Assembly (NCBI GenBank): GCA_002255925.1
Contig: NKIH01000001.1
Coordinates: 1,054,001-1,118,000, forward strand
DNA length: 64,000 bases
Origin: Burkholderiales bacterium PBB6
GTDB lineage: Bacteria > Pseudomonadota > Gammaproteobacteria > Burkholderiales > Burkholderiaceae_C
Direction of reading: 5' to 3'
Below are positions 50,030 to 59,490 of this stretch, in pieces. The position numbers were made by a program, and so were the translations under genes. How positions within the stretch are numbered: the stretch's first letter is position 1; each line of letters opens with the position of its first letter. The notes under the pieces were generated by a model. It searched no databases and was not told the origin of the DNA. It saw only the letters and a program-made list of their open reading frames with translations.

Positions 50030-50059
50030 CACCTCAAGATGCCCTATCAGGAGAATGTC

Positions 50060-50443
50060 ATGAACCGCTTCACCACCACCCAGACCGCCGTCCTGTCCGC
50101 CCTGCTGTTCAGCGTGCTGGCCGCCACCGCCCAGGCGCAATCGCTGCGCGTGCGCTGCGAAACCCGTGCCGACCGCTCCACCGCTTCGGTTGACGGGATG
50201 GGTGTTCCCACGGGCGCCTACACCGCCGTACTGATGTCGGGCAGCGACCGCGTGGTCAGCAGCACCGAAAACACCGTGGCCAACGAAGTCCAGATCGACT
50301 TCTCCAGCCAGCGCCGCGATATCCGCAAGGGCGCCACGGCCATCCCCGTCAACTTCATCGTCGGTGGTGCCGTGACGGCCGAGCTGCATGACGCCGCCGG
50401 TGCGACCGTGCTCACCGGCAAGGCCAACTGCCGCGTTCGCTGA
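50060..50443 (+). CDS. Small secreted protein, unknown function
   Basis: A 127-residue protein with a Sec signal peptide (MNRFTTTQTAVLSALLFSVL, then AATAQAQ as cleavage region near residue 27). The mature part of about 100 residues is beta-rich (SLRVRCETRADRSTASVDG; ANEVQIDFSSQRRD; IPVNFIVGGAVTAELHDAAG) and has two cysteines, one near its start (RCE) and one near its end (NCRVR), likely forming a disulfide. No family is recognised. The ATG has AGGAG 6 bases upstream. It stands alone behind a sigma-54 promoter. Confidence 0.82.
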   Translation: MNRFTTTQTAVLSALLFSVLAATAQAQSLRVRCETRADRSTASVDGMGVPTGAYTAVLMSGSDRVVSSTENTVANEVQIDFSSQRRDIRKGATAIPVNFIVGGAVTAELHDAAGATVLTGKANCRVR

Positions 50444-50542
50444 AGCAACATCCCCACTCTGCCCTGTGCCTTGCCGCTGCACGAATGTGCGCAGGCACGG
50501 CAGAATCGGCCATCAAGATGGCGATGGGTGGGGTGGTTCCAG

Positions 50543-52813
50543 ATGTCCGTGTCCGAAGTGAATCCAGCACCGGCCGCTTCGGCCGGCTGGCAGTTCTCGC
50601 CCTCGCCGCAACTGCTGCTGGACGATGACGACCAGGTGCTGGCCGCCAACCCGGCGGCGCTCGCCCTGTGGGGGCTTGCTGAAGAGGCGGTGGTGGGCCG
50701 GCCATTGGCCGATCTGCTGCAGGCTCAAGCCGACGGCCTGAGCAAGTTGCAGGGCCGCCAGCCGGGCACGGAGTCCGCAGGCGAGTTGCTGGCGCACATG
50801 CAGATCGGCCCGAGGTTCCTGCCCGAGGCGCCGATCACCGCCGCCGGGGCCCAGGGCAAGCCGCCTGCCCATCAACACATCGTGGCGCTGCTCGTGCAGC
50901 CCGCCACCCGCCTGGGCGACTGGGCGGGCAGCCGCATGCTCGACAACCTGCCGGCGGGCGTGTTGCGCTATGACGCCTCACTCGAGCTCGTGGAGGCCAA
51001 CCCCGCCGCACTGGCGTTTTTTGGCCGCAGCCAGGTTCAGCAGGCCCGGCACCGCGCCGACGACGACTTGCACCTGCTGCTGCATGAAGATGGCCGGCCG
51101 GTGCCGCCATCAGACCGCCCTGCCGTGCGCGCTCTGCGCACCGGCCAGCCGGTGACGGGCATGACCATCGGTGTGCACACCGCCCATGGCCTGCGCTGGG
51201 CGCAGGCCAATGCAGAGCCCTTGCCGGTGCGCGAGGACGGCAGCACCGACGGCGTCGTCGTGACGTTTGCCGATATCACCGGGCGCGTCGAAGCCATGCA
51301 GGCGCTGCGCGAAAGCGAGTCCCGCTTCCGCCTGTTCGCCGAGGCCAGCCAGGACGTGATCTGGATGAGCCGCCCGTCCGATGGCCGCACGCTGTACGTC
51401 AGCCCGGCGTTCGAGCGGGTCTGGGGCCTGCCCGTGCAGGCGCTGTATGACCAGCAGGTCAGCTGGATGGACTGCATTCATCCGGATGATCGGCAGGCCG
51501 TGGCTGATGCGTATTTCGGCACCACGCTTGAACGCCCGTTCGAGGCCGAGTACCGCGTGGTGCGTCCCGACGGCAGCATGATCTGGGTGCGTGACCGCGG
51601 CAAGCCGGTGCTGGACGCTCGCGGCGGCCTGTCTCACCTGGTGGGCATGGCTGAAGACATCACCCTGGCGCGGGCCGCCAAGGAGGCCGAGCATGCGCGC
51701 CAGCAGGCCGAGCAGCAGGTCGCCCGCCTGGTGGCCACCGCCCCCGGTGTGCTCATCAGCTACCGCCTTGACTCCAACGGCCGCGGGTCGGTGCACATCG
51801 CCAATCCGCGCATTGGCTCGGCTTACGGCATCGGCCAGGGGCTCCACGACATCCGTGATGTGGTGCATGCCGCAGACCGGTCCCGCATGCGCCAGGCCTT
51901 CACCGCCTCAGCGCAAACGATGAAGGCGTTCCGCGAGGAATTCCGGGTGCAGCACCCGAAGTACGGCGAGATCTGGGTGGAGCTGCATGCGATGCCCGTG
52001 AAAGCCGATGACGGGGTCATCGAGTGGCACGGGTTCATGCATGAGATCACCAGCCGCAAACGGGTGGACGACGAGATTCGCCGGGTGAACGCCGAGCTGG
52101 AAGCCCGTGTGGCCGAGCGCACTGCCGAGCTGGAGGCGCGACACCGCGAGATGGAGGCCTTCACTTATTCGGTTTCGCATGACCTGAAAGCGCCTCTGCG
52201 CGGCATCGACGGCTACAGCCGGCTGCTGGAGGCCGACCACGCCAGCGACCTGAATGCGGAAGGCCGCTCCTTCATCGAGACCATCCGCAAGGCCACGGTG
52301 CACATGGGGCGGCTGATCGATGACCTGCTGGCTTATTCGCGGGTCGAGCGCAGCCGGCCCACGCTGGCGCCGCTGAACCCGTCGACGCACATCCAGCAGT
52401 GGGTGGCCGAGCGGCGGCGCGAACTCGACGAGCAGGGCGTGACGCTGTCATTGACGCTGGAAGCGCAGCACGCCGTGGCCGAGCGCGACGGCCTCGGGCT
52501 GGTGATGCGCAACCTGCTCGACAACGCGATCAAGTTCACCGCGGGCCGCGAAGAACGTGTCATCCGCGTGGCCTGCGAGGTGCACGAAACCGGCTGCCGC
52601 ATCACCGTCAGCGACAACGGCCCCGGCTTCGACATGCGCTACCACGACCGCATCTTCGAGATCTTCCAGCGCCTGCACCGTGCCGAGGATTACCCCGGCA
52701 CCGGCGTGGGCTTGGCCATCGTCCGCAAGGCGGTGGAGCGCATGAAAGGGCGGGTGCGGGCCCACAGCGAACCTGGCCAGGGCGCCACTTTCGTGGTGGA
52801 GTTGCCGGGATAG
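50543..52813 (+). CDS. PAS-domain sensor histidine kinase
   Basis: A 756-residue cytoplasmic kinase; no transmembrane segment. Domains: PAS-like (about 15-120), PAS (130-250), PAS (255-380, with the HPDD motif CIHPDDRQ at 311-318 and PAC RPDGSMIWVR), PAS/PAC (395-505), a coiled coil (505-540), HisKA with SVSHDLKAPLRGIDGYS (His546), and HATPase with RNLLDNAIKFTAG, VSDNGPGFD and GTGVGLAIVRK. This kinase type, with HDLKAPLR, is like those beside phytochromes and pairs with single-domain regulators such as Rcp1. The start at 50543 begins the conserved region. The response regulator gene follows after 114 bases. Confidence 0.93.
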   Translation: MSVSEVNPAPAASAGWQFSPSPQLLLDDDDQVLAANPAALALWGLAEEAVVGRPLADLLQAQADGLSKLQGRQPGTESAGELLAHMQIGPRFLPEAPITAAGAQGKPPAHQHIVALLVQPATRLGDWAGSRMLDNLPAGVLRYDASLELVEANPAALAFFGRSQVQQARHRADDDLHLLLHEDGRPVPPSDRPAVRALRTGQPVTGMTIGVHTAHGLRWAQANAEPLPVREDGSTDGVVVTFADITGRVEAMQALRESESRFRLFAEASQDVIWMSRPSDGRTLYVSPAFERVWGLPVQALYDQQVSWMDCIHPDDRQAVADAYFGTTLERPFEAEYRVVRPDGSMIWVRDRGKPVLDARGGLSHLVGMAEDITLARAAKEAEHARQQAEQQVARLVATAPGVLISYRLDSNGRGSVHIANPRIGSAYGIGQGLHDIRDVVHAADRSRMRQAFTASAQTMKAFREEFRVQHPKYGEIWVELHAMPVKADDGVIEWHGFMHEITSRKRVDDEIRRVNAELEARVAERTAELEARHREMEAFTYSVSHDLKAPLRGIDGYSRLLEADHASDLNAEGRSFIETIRKATVHMGRLIDDLLAYSRVERSRPTLAPLNPSTHIQQWVAERRRELDEQGVTLSLTLEAQHAVAERDGLGLVMRNLLDNAIKFTAGREERVIRVACEVHETGCRITVSDNGPGFDMRYHDRIFEIFQRLHRAEDYPGTGVGLAIVRKAVERMKGRVRAHSEPGQGATFVVELPG

Positions 52814-52927
52814 TGTGTTGGCGTCTCGGGCTCTTGGGGGAGTCGGCCAGCCAGTCGTCACTTCTTGAGGCTTTCGGGGTATTCTTGTGCGCTAACAACC
52901 GGGCGCCAACGCCCGCTGGATCTACGA

Positions 52928-53356
52928 ATGAGTGGTAACCGTCCGATCCTGCTGGTCGAAGACAACCCGATGGATGTCGACCTCACGCGCAGGGCATTTG
53001 CCAAACGCAACATCGCGAACCCGCTGGAAGTGGCGCGCGATGGCGAAGAGGCCCTGAACTGGCTGGCCCGCTGGGAGGCCGGTGAGCCGCTGCCCGTGGT
53101 CATCCTGCTCGACCTGAAGCTGCCGCGCGTGCCTGGCCTGGACGTCTTGCGCAAGCTCAAGGCACACCCCACTTTCAGTCGCATTCCGGTCGTGGTGCTC
53201 ACCACGTCCCGCGAGGACGCCGATGTCCAGACCGCCTACGGCCTGGGCGTCAATTCGTACATCGTCAAGCCGGTCGAATTCGAGAAGTTCATCGAAGTGG
53301 CTGCGCAGATTGACCTGTATTGGTGCGTGCTCAACCAAAACCCGCAAGACCCCTGA
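52928..53356 (+). CDS. Single-domain response regulator (Rcp1/CheY-like)
   Basis: A 142-residue receiver with no output domain. The acidic pair is E11-D12 (VEDN), the phosphoacceptor Asp62 (ILLDLKLP), then Thr92/Thr93 (VVLTTS) and Lys114 (YIVKP). It resembles Rcp1-type regulators with the extended C-terminal helix (FEKFIEVAAQIDLYWCVLN). The ATG at 52928 is preferred since the receiver begins there; 21 further codons are open. It is the likely partner of the upstream kinase. Confidence 0.94.
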   Translation: MSGNRPILLVEDNPMDVDLTRRAFAKRNIANPLEVARDGEEALNWLARWEAGEPLPVVILLDLKLPRVPGLDVLRKLKAHPTFSRIPVVVLTTSREDADVQTAYGLGVNSYIVKPVEFEKFIEVAAQIDLYWCVLNQNPQDP

Positions 53357-53444
53357 TGGTCTGATGTGCTTTCCGGCCAGCGCCGGCTGCGCATCCAGGC
53401 GTGGTTGAGGTGGTGGGCCAACCCCGCATTGCCTCCCCCCACCC

Positions 53445-55970
53445 ATGAAGGTTCTCTACGTTGAAGACAATGACCAGGACGCCGACCTGACACGTCGCCA
53501 CCTGGGTCGTCTGGCGCCACACATCGAGCTGATGAATGTGGCCGACGTGGCCACCGCCAGCGAGCGCCTGAAAGCCGACGTGCTGCCGGACCTGCTGCTG
53601 TGCGACATGAACCTGCCTGACGGCAGCGGGCTGGAGTTGCTGCGCCAGGTGCGCGACCAGGCGCTGCCCATGCCGGTGGTGATGCTGACCGGCTCTGGCG
53701 ATGAAGCCACGGTGGTGGCCGCCCTGCGCGGCGGTGCCGACGACTACATCGTCAAGCACGGCAACTACCTCGACCGCCTGCCCGTGTTGCTGGATCTGGC
53801 CATGGGGCGGCATCGCCTGGCCAGCGCGCGCCACGCGCGGCCGATTCGCGTGCTGTATGCCGAGCGCACCCACACCGATGTGGATCTGCTGATGCGCCAC
53901 CTCAACCGCTACGCGCCGAACATCCGGCTGGAAGCGGTGGGCTCGGCCGATGAAGTGCTGAACCGCCTGCCCCCGAATGCCCGTGCGGCCACGGCGCCCG
54001 ATGTGCTGCTGCTCGACTACCTGCTGCCCGGCATGAATGCGCTGGAGCTGGTGAAGGTGGTTCGGCAAGACCGCGGCCTCGACTTGCCCGTCATCATCAT
54101 CACCGGCCAGGGCGACGAAGACAGCGCGGTGCAGACGCTCAAGCTGGGCGCCACCGACTACCTCGTCAAGCACGAAGACATGCTGCGCCGCCTGCCGGTG
54201 GCCATCGAGAGCGCGTTTTTCCGGGTCGAACTGGAGCGTGAGCGCGGTGCCCTGCGTGAGAGCCAGGCGCGCTTCCGCCAGATGGCCGAAGGCATCGGTG
54301 ACGTGTTCTTCCTGAACGACCCGCTGCGGCGCAAGCTGCTGTATGTCAGCCCCGCGTTCGAGCGCATCTGGGGCCTGCCTTGCGAGGTGCTGTATGACGA
54401 CTGGGTGGCCTGGATGGCGCCCATTCACCCGCACGACCAGGTGCGCATGCAGGCCGCCGTGCAGGCCATCAACACCGACGAGCGCTTTGAAGCCGAGTAC
54501 CGCGTGGTGCGCCCCGACGGCGCCCTGCGCCATGTGCTGATGCGCAGCTACCCGGTGTTCGACGAAGCCGGCCTGCCGTACCGCCGCGCCGGCATCGTGC
54601 AGGACATCACCGAGCGCAAGCAGCAAGAAGCGCGCATCGAGCACCTAGCGTACCACGACCCACTCACCGGCCTGCCCAACCGCACCTTGCTGATGGACCG
54701 CCTGGGCCTGGCGCTGGCCCACGCGCAGCGGCATCAGGGCCAGCTGGCTGTGTTGTTCATGGACCTGGACCGTTTCAAGACCATCAACGACACCCTCGGC
54801 CACCTGCAGGGTGACGAGCTGCTCAAGCAGGTGTCGCAGCGGCTGCGCGGTGTGCTGCGCGAAGACGACACGGTGGCACGCCTTGGCGGCGATGAGTTCG
54901 TGGTGGTGCTGCCGCAGGTGGAAGGCGTGGCTGACCCCGCGCACGTGGCCGACAAACTGATGGCGGCGCTGGCGGCTACATTCCGCATCGGGCATCAGGA
55001 CCTGTACGTGACCTGCAGCCTGGGTGTGAGCATGTACCCGCGTGACGGCACCGACGCCGAAACCCTGCTGAAGTACGCCGACACCGCGCTCTACAAGGCC
55101 AAGGACGCCGGTCGCAACGCCTACCGCTTCTTCAGCCCCGAGATGGACGCCCGCGCGCACCAGCGGCTGCGCCTGGAAAACGACCTGCGCGGCGCCATTG
55201 CGCGCGACGAGCTGCGGCTGCACTACCAGCCGAAACTGCGGGTCGACAACGGACAGGTGAGCGGTGTGGAGGCGCTGGTGCGCTGGATGCACCCTGTGGA
55301 AGGCCTGATCGCGCCGGACCAGTTCATTCCGCTGGCCGAAGAGACCGGCCTGATCCTCGACATCGGTGAATGGGTGCTGGGTGAGGCTTGTCGGCAGTTG
55401 CGTCGCTGGCGCGCGAGTGGCCACCCCGACCTGTGCATGGCGGTGAACCTGTCACCGCGCCAGTTGCAGCGCCCCGGCCTGGACGTGACCGTGCTCAACG
55501 CGCTGGAGGCCGGTGGTTTGCCGCCGGCCAGCCTGGAGCTGGAAATCACCGAGTCCAGCGTGATGCAGGAGCCTGAGCAGGCGCTGGCGCTGCTGCGCCG
55601 CCTGAGGGCGATCGGCGTGCGCATCTCGATCGACGATTTTGGCACCGGCTACACGAACTTCGCCTACCTGCGACAGCTGCCGCTGCAGCGCCTGAAGATC
55701 GACCGCAGCTTCATCCAGCATCTGGCCGATGTGGATGAAGACGGCGTGGCACCCGGCGCGACGCAAGACGACGTCGCCATCGTCGAAGCCATCATCGCCA
55801 TGGCCCACAAGCTGCGCCTGAACGTGCTGGCCGAAGGCGTGGAAACCGAGGCCCAGCATGAGCGCCTGAGCGGGCTGGGCTGTGACGAGATGCAGGGCTT
55901 CCTGCATGGCCGTCCGATGCCCGCCGACGAGTGCGAGCGTTGGATGCTGGACCGCCTCAAGCAGGCTTGA
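53445..55970 (+). CDS. REC-REC-PAS-GGDEF-EAL c-di-GMP signalling protein
   Basis: An 841-residue protein predicted to make and break cyclic di-GMP. REC1 (1-120) has E7-D8, Asp54, Thr82, Lys104. REC2 (134-260) has Asp191, Thr220 and Lys242, but one acidic residue is replaced (E140-R141). PAS/PAC is about 270-392. GGDEF is at 481-485, intact, with the inhibitory I-site RxxD at 472-475. EAL is at 609-611 (VEALVRW), with ITES, DDFGTG (730-735), the LKIDRSF lysine and AEGVETEAQ, so phosphodiesterase residues are present. It follows the response regulator after 88 bases in the same direction. Confidence 0.95.
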   Translation: MKVLYVEDNDQDADLTRRHLGRLAPHIELMNVADVATASERLKADVLPDLLLCDMNLPDGSGLELLRQVRDQALPMPVVMLTGSGDEATVVAALRGGADDYIVKHGNYLDRLPVLLDLAMGRHRLASARHARPIRVLYAERTHTDVDLLMRHLNRYAPNIRLEAVGSADEVLNRLPPNARAATAPDVLLLDYLLPGMNALELVKVVRQDRGLDLPVIIITGQGDEDSAVQTLKLGATDYLVKHEDMLRRLPVAIESAFFRVELERERGALRESQARFRQMAEGIGDVFFLNDPLRRKLLYVSPAFERIWGLPCEVLYDDWVAWMAPIHPHDQVRMQAAVQAINTDERFEAEYRVVRPDGALRHVLMRSYPVFDEAGLPYRRAGIVQDITERKQQEARIEHLAYHDPLTGLPNRTLLMDRLGLALAHAQRHQGQLAVLFMDLDRFKTINDTLGHLQGDELLKQVSQRLRGVLREDDTVARLGGDEFVVVLPQVEGVADPAHVADKLMAALAATFRIGHQDLYVTCSLGVSMYPRDGTDAETLLKYADTALYKAKDAGRNAYRFFSPEMDARAHQRLRLENDLRGAIARDELRLHYQPKLRVDNGQVSGVEALVRWMHPVEGLIAPDQFIPLAEETGLILDIGEWVLGEACRQLRRWRASGHPDLCMAVNLSPRQLQRPGLDVTVLNALEAGGLPPASLELEITESSVMQEPEQALALLRRLRAIGVRISIDDFGTGYTNFAYLRQLPLQRLKIDRSFIQHLADVDEDGVAPGATQDDVAIVEAIIAMAHKLRLNVLAEGVETEAQHERLSGLGCDEMQGFLHGRPMPADECERWMLDRLKQA

Positions 55971-56002
55971 GGGCATTGAAACCCGGGGCATTGCCCCCGG
56001 CT

Positions 56003-57400
56003 TCACTCACCCCACAAGCTGCGCATCACCTCGGTGAACCGGGCCTGATGTTGTACCTTGCCCGGCCGCTCGCCGTCGCGCAGCGCCCATCGGCCCGCCA
56101 CCATCACGTCGCTCCAGGCCTGGCCGGGGCTGGAGAACACCAGCGCGTCCAGCGTGCGGCTGGTTGGGATGCCGGCCAGCGCTGCGTCGGTGGCCGGGGC
56201 CACCAGCAAGTCGGCGCGCGCACCTGCCTGAAAGCCCCAGCTCGTCTGACCTGCCGCTGCGGCACCGCCGGCCAGCACGGCCTGCCACAGCCGGGTGGCC
56301 GTGGCGCCAGCCGCGGGCGGGTGGCTCATGGCCACATTGCGTTGCCGCCATTGCAGCCGCTGCCCGTATTCCAGCCAGCGCAGCTCCTCGCGCCAGCAGC
56401 GCGTCACCTGGCTGTCTGAGCCCACGCTCAACGGCGTGCCGGCGCGCAGCCAGCCGGGCAGGTCGGTCAAGCCGTCGCCCAGGTTGGCTTCGGTGGTCGG
56501 GCAGATCACCACGCCGCTGCCCGCGCGGCCTGTGGCCTCGATCTCTTCCGGGTTGACGTGGGTGGCGTGCACGAGCTGCCAGCGCGCATCCAGCAGCCCC
56601 TCTGCTGCCAGCCACTGCACCGGCCGCTGCCCGGTGGCTTGCAGGCAGTCATCCACCTCGGCGGTTTGCTCTGCCACATGGATGTGGATGGGCAGGTCTT
56701 GCCCCTCGCACAGCGCCCGCAGGCGGTGCAAGGAGGCCGGTCGCGCCGCGCGCAGCGAATGCACCGCCACACCGGCATTCAGCGTGATGTGGCCTTGCGC
56801 CGCGACATGGCGCTGCGCCGCCATCACCGCTTCGGCGTCGCGGTGGAAGCGTTGCTGGTCCGGGCGCAGGGCGGGTTGGGTGAAGCCGGCGCGCTCGTAG
56901 AGCACCGGCAGCAGCGTCAGGCCGATGCCCACGTCGCCAGCGGCATCCACCAGGGCCTGGCTCAAGGCGTGAGCCTGCTCCGCTGCTGGCTCATCAGCCG
57001 TGTGCGCCAGGTAGTGGAACTCGCAGACCTGGGTGTAGCCGCCCTCCAGCATTTCGCCGTACAGCTGCGTGGCAATCGCGTGCAGGCTGGCCGGGGTGAT
57101 GCTGTCTGCGACGCGGTACATGCGGTCCCGCCAGCTCCAGAAGTTGTCGCCCGGCTGGTCCACATGCTCCGCCAGACCTGCGAAGGCGCGCTGGTGCGCA
57201 TGGCTGTGGGCATTCACCAGGCCGGGCAAGGCCGGGCCATTGAGCCGCAGGGCATCGGCCGGGCAGGGCACACCGGCCTGCACGCTGCGCCAGCGGCCGG
57301 CGCTGTCGATTTCCAGCAGCACGTGGCGCTGCCAGCCGTCGGGCAGCCAGGCCAGGTCGGCCCACAGGCGCTGGTGGTTCAAGGAGCGCGTGCTGCTCAT
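56003..57400 (-). CDS. hutF: Formimidoylglutamate deiminase
   Basis: Deiminates N-formimino-glutamate to N-formyl-glutamate and ammonia in the five-step histidine pathway. The 465-residue amidohydrolase has the metal motif HSHAHQRAFAGL near residue 75, HIHVAEQTAEVDD, HATHVNPEE and SVGSDSQVT with the catalytic Asp. The ATG at 57398-57400 overlaps the hutG stop (ATGA); the open frame extends 47 codons upstream. It is the last gene of hutC-D-I-G-F. The neighbour hutG uses its product, which settles the choice among amidohydrolases. Confidence 0.93.
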   Translation of the reverse strand: MSSTRSLNHQRLWADLAWLPDGWQRHVLLEIDSAGRWRSVQAGVPCPADALRLNGPALPGLVNAHSHAHQRAFAGLAEHVDQPGDNFWSWRDRMYRVADSITPASLHAIATQLYGEMLEGGYTQVCEFHYLAHTADEPAAEQAHALSQALVDAAGDVGIGLTLLPVLYERAGFTQPALRPDQQRFHRDAEAVMAAQRHVAAQGHITLNAGVAVHSLRAARPASLHRLRALCEGQDLPIHIHVAEQTAEVDDCLQATGQRPVQWLAAEGLLDARWQLVHATHVNPEEIEATGRAGSGVVICPTTEANLGDGLTDLPGWLRAGTPLSVGSDSQVTRCWREELRWLEYGQRLQWRQRNVAMSHPPAAGATATRLWQAVLAGGAAAAGQTSWGFQAGARADLLVAPATDAALAGIPTSRTLDALVFSSPGQAWSDVMVAGRWALRDGERPGKVQHQARFTEVMRSLWGE

Positions 57401-58218
57401 GGCTGCGCGGCCTGCGGACGCCAGTCGCGCATCACCTGAACCAGCGCTTGCAGCACGGGCTGGATCTGCGCGATGTGCTCGGGCTGCAATTGCGTCTCGC
57501 GCGTCGGCGTGACGCTTTCGTCGAGGTAGCAGCGCCAGCACATTTCCAGTTGCACGGCATGGATGCCTTGGGCCGGCTGGCCATGCCGGCGGGTGATGTA
57601 GCCGCCCTTGAAGCGGCCATCCACCACCTGGGTGAAATGCTGCTGGCCGGCCAGCACATCGCCCAGCGCATCGCGCAGGCTGGTCGCGCAGCTGGTGCCG
57701 GTGACGGTGCCGAGGTTCAGGTCAGGCAGCTGGCCTTCAAACAGCCACGGCAGCACCGAGCGGATGCTGTGGCCATCAAACAGCACAGCATGGCCATGCT
57801 GTGCCTTCAGCCGGTTGAGCTCGTCGTGCAGCAGGTCGTGGTAGGGCTGCCAATACAGCGCACGGCGGCGCTCGACCTCGGCCGCGTCGGGGGCTAGCCC
57901 AGGCAGGTAGATGTCTTCGCCGGTGAAGAAGCGGGTCGGGCACAGCTCGGTGTTGTTCGCACCCGGGTACATCGGCGCGTTGTCGGGCGGCCGGTTCAGG
58001 TCGATCACGTAGCGGGAGTAGGCTGGCACCAGCAGCCCGGCACCCATCTCGCGCGCAAACGCATACAGCGGCGCCATCAGCCAGTCGGTGTCTTCGACGG
58101 CCTTGGCGCGCGGCACCATGTGCCGGGCGATGTCGTCAGGCAACTCGGTGCCGCAATGCGGCAGGCTGATCAAAAGCGGCGTGGTCCCACGCTGCAGCAC
58201 GGGTGGTCGGTGGGTCAT
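57397..58218 (-). CDS. hutG: N-formylglutamate deformylase
   Basis: Hydrolyses N-formylglutamate to glutamate and formate, the last step of the pathway. The 273-residue protein shows [15 protein letters not shown] and the metal-binding [13 protein letters not shown], plus [16 protein letters not shown] near residue 73. It is the deformylase type rather than the ureohydrolase HutG of Bacillus. The start overlaps the hutI stop and the stop overlaps the hutF start (both ATGA), so the three are translationally coupled. Confidence 0.93.
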   Translation of the reverse strand: MTHRPPVLQRGTTPLLISLPHCGTELPDDIARHMVPRAKAVEDTDWLMAPLYAFAREMGAGLLVPAYSRYVIDLNRPPDNAPMYPGANNTELCPTRFFTGEDIYLPGLAPDAAEVERRRALYWQPYHDLLHDELNRLKAQHGHAVLFDGHSIRSVLPWLFEGQLPDLNLGTVTGTSCATSLRDALGDVLAGQQHFTQVVDGRFKGGYITRRHGQPAQGIHAVQLEMCWRCYLDESVTPTRETQLQPEHIAQIQPVLQALVQVMRDWRPQAAQP

Positions 58219-59438
58219 TCCGGTTGTTCCTTTCCGGGGCGGCCGCCCCACACCACCTGTGCGCAGGGGTTGTGGCCAAAGCGGTAAGCCAATTCGTTCG
58301 GGTGATCAATGTGCCAGAGCGCGAAGTCGGCGCGGCGGCCCGGGGTGAGCTGCCCATGGGTTTGGCTCAAACCGAGCGCCTGCGCGGCATGGCGGGTCAT
58401 GCCGGCCAGGGCCTCTTCCGGCGTCAGGCGGAACAGGGTGCAGGCCATGTTCAGCATCAGCAGCGGCGACAGCGTGGGCGAGCTGCCGGGGTTGTGGTCT
58501 GTCGCCACGGCCATCGGCACACCGGCATCGCGCAGGGCCTGCACCGGGGGCAGGTGGGTGTCGCGCAGGAAGTAGTAGGCGCCGGGCAGCAGCATGGCCA
58601 CGGTGCCGGCCTGGGCCATCGCCTGCACGCCGTCGGGGCCGAGGTGTTCAAGGTGGTCGGCGCTCAAGGCGCCGTGGCGGGCGGCCAGTAGAGCGCCGCC
58701 GCTGTCCGTCAATTGCTCGGCATGCAGCTTCACCGGCAGGCCCAGCGCGCGGGCGGCATTGAAGACACGCTCGATCTGCGCCGGCGAGAAGGCGATCGAC
58801 TCACAGAAACCGTCTACCGCATCCACCAGGCCCTGCGCATGCCAGCCGGGCAGCCAGCCGCACACGGCGTCGATGTAGTCATCCGCGCGGCCTTCAAACT
58901 CGGGCGGCACGGCGTGGGCGGCGAGGGCGGTGGTGCGCACTGTCAGCGGCAGTTGTTCACCAATGCGGCGCGCCACGCGCAGGCAGCGGGCTTCATCGGC
59001 GAAGCTCAAGCCGTAGCCCGACTTGATCTCGATGGTGGTCACGCCTTCGGCGATCAGGCAGCGGGCGCGGCGGGTGGCGTCGCGCAACAGCTCCACCTCG
59101 GTGGCGCCGCGGGTGGCCGTGACGGTGGAGCGGATGCCGCCGCCGGCGCGGGCAATGTCTTCGTAGCTGGCGCCCTGCAGCCGCAGCTCGAACTCCCGGG
59201 CGCGGTGGCCGCCGTACACCAGGTGGGTGTGGGCGTCGATCAACCCGGGCGTGATGACGCCACCCGACAGCCGGTGCTCGATGTGCGCGTCCAGGCCGGC
59301 GGGCAGGTCATCGGCCCGCCCGATCCATTCGATGCGGTCGCCGTCGGTGAGCAGCGCGCCGTCCTCGATCCAGCCCCAGGGGCGGTCGGGTGTCATGGCG
59401 GCGATGCTGGCGCCGCGCCACAGGGTGCGTGTTTTCAT
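58215..59438 (-). CDS. hutI: Imidazolonepropionase
   Basis: Opens the imidazolone ring to give N-formimino-glutamate. The 407-residue protein contains the metal-binding [19 protein letters not shown], the catalytic [13 protein letters not shown], and [13 protein letters not shown], as well as [10 protein letters not shown]. The ATG at 59436-59438 begins the conserved protein; the minus strand just before it reads CCTCCTT, with no Shine-Dalgarno. It is 52 bases after the hutD stop. Confidence 0.95.
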   Translation of the reverse strand: MKTRTLWRGASIAAMTPDRPWGWIEDGALLTDGDRIEWIGRADDLPAGLDAHIEHRLSGGVITPGLIDAHTHLVYGGHRAREFELRLQGASYEDIARAGGGIRSTVTATRGATEVELLRDATRRARCLIAEGVTTIEIKSGYGLSFADEARCLRVARRIGEQLPLTVRTTALAAHAVPPEFEGRADDYIDAVCGWLPGWHAQGLVDAVDGFCESIAFSPAQIERVFNAARALGLPVKLHAEQLTDSGGALLAARHGALSADHLEHLGPDGVQAMAQAGTVAMLLPGAYYFLRDTHLPPVQALRDAGVPMAVATDHNPGSSPTLSPLLMLNMACTLFRLTPEEALAGMTRHAAQALGLSQTHGQLTPGRRADFALWHIDHPNELAYRFGHNPCAQVVWGGRPGKEQPE

Positions 59439-59490
59439 GAAGGAGGCTTGGTATTCGGTGCTCAGTCTTGGCGTGTCAGCGGCGGCTTGT

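Larger units (their letters stand above)
49743..50059. other. 317-base intergenic region with promoter and leader structures
   Basis: No gene seen. It contains in order: two short palindromes, a sigma-54-type promoter, and two hairpins ahead of the secreted-protein start; these are listed separately. The part at 49871-49930 is clearly richer in A and T than its surroundings. Confidence 0.7.

Noticed and set aside
55982-55999. Possible bidirectional terminator (CCGGGGC with GCCCCCGG) between the GGDEF-EAL gene and hutF
   Set aside because: A 7-pair stem with a bulge and no T-run on either side; too weak to call.
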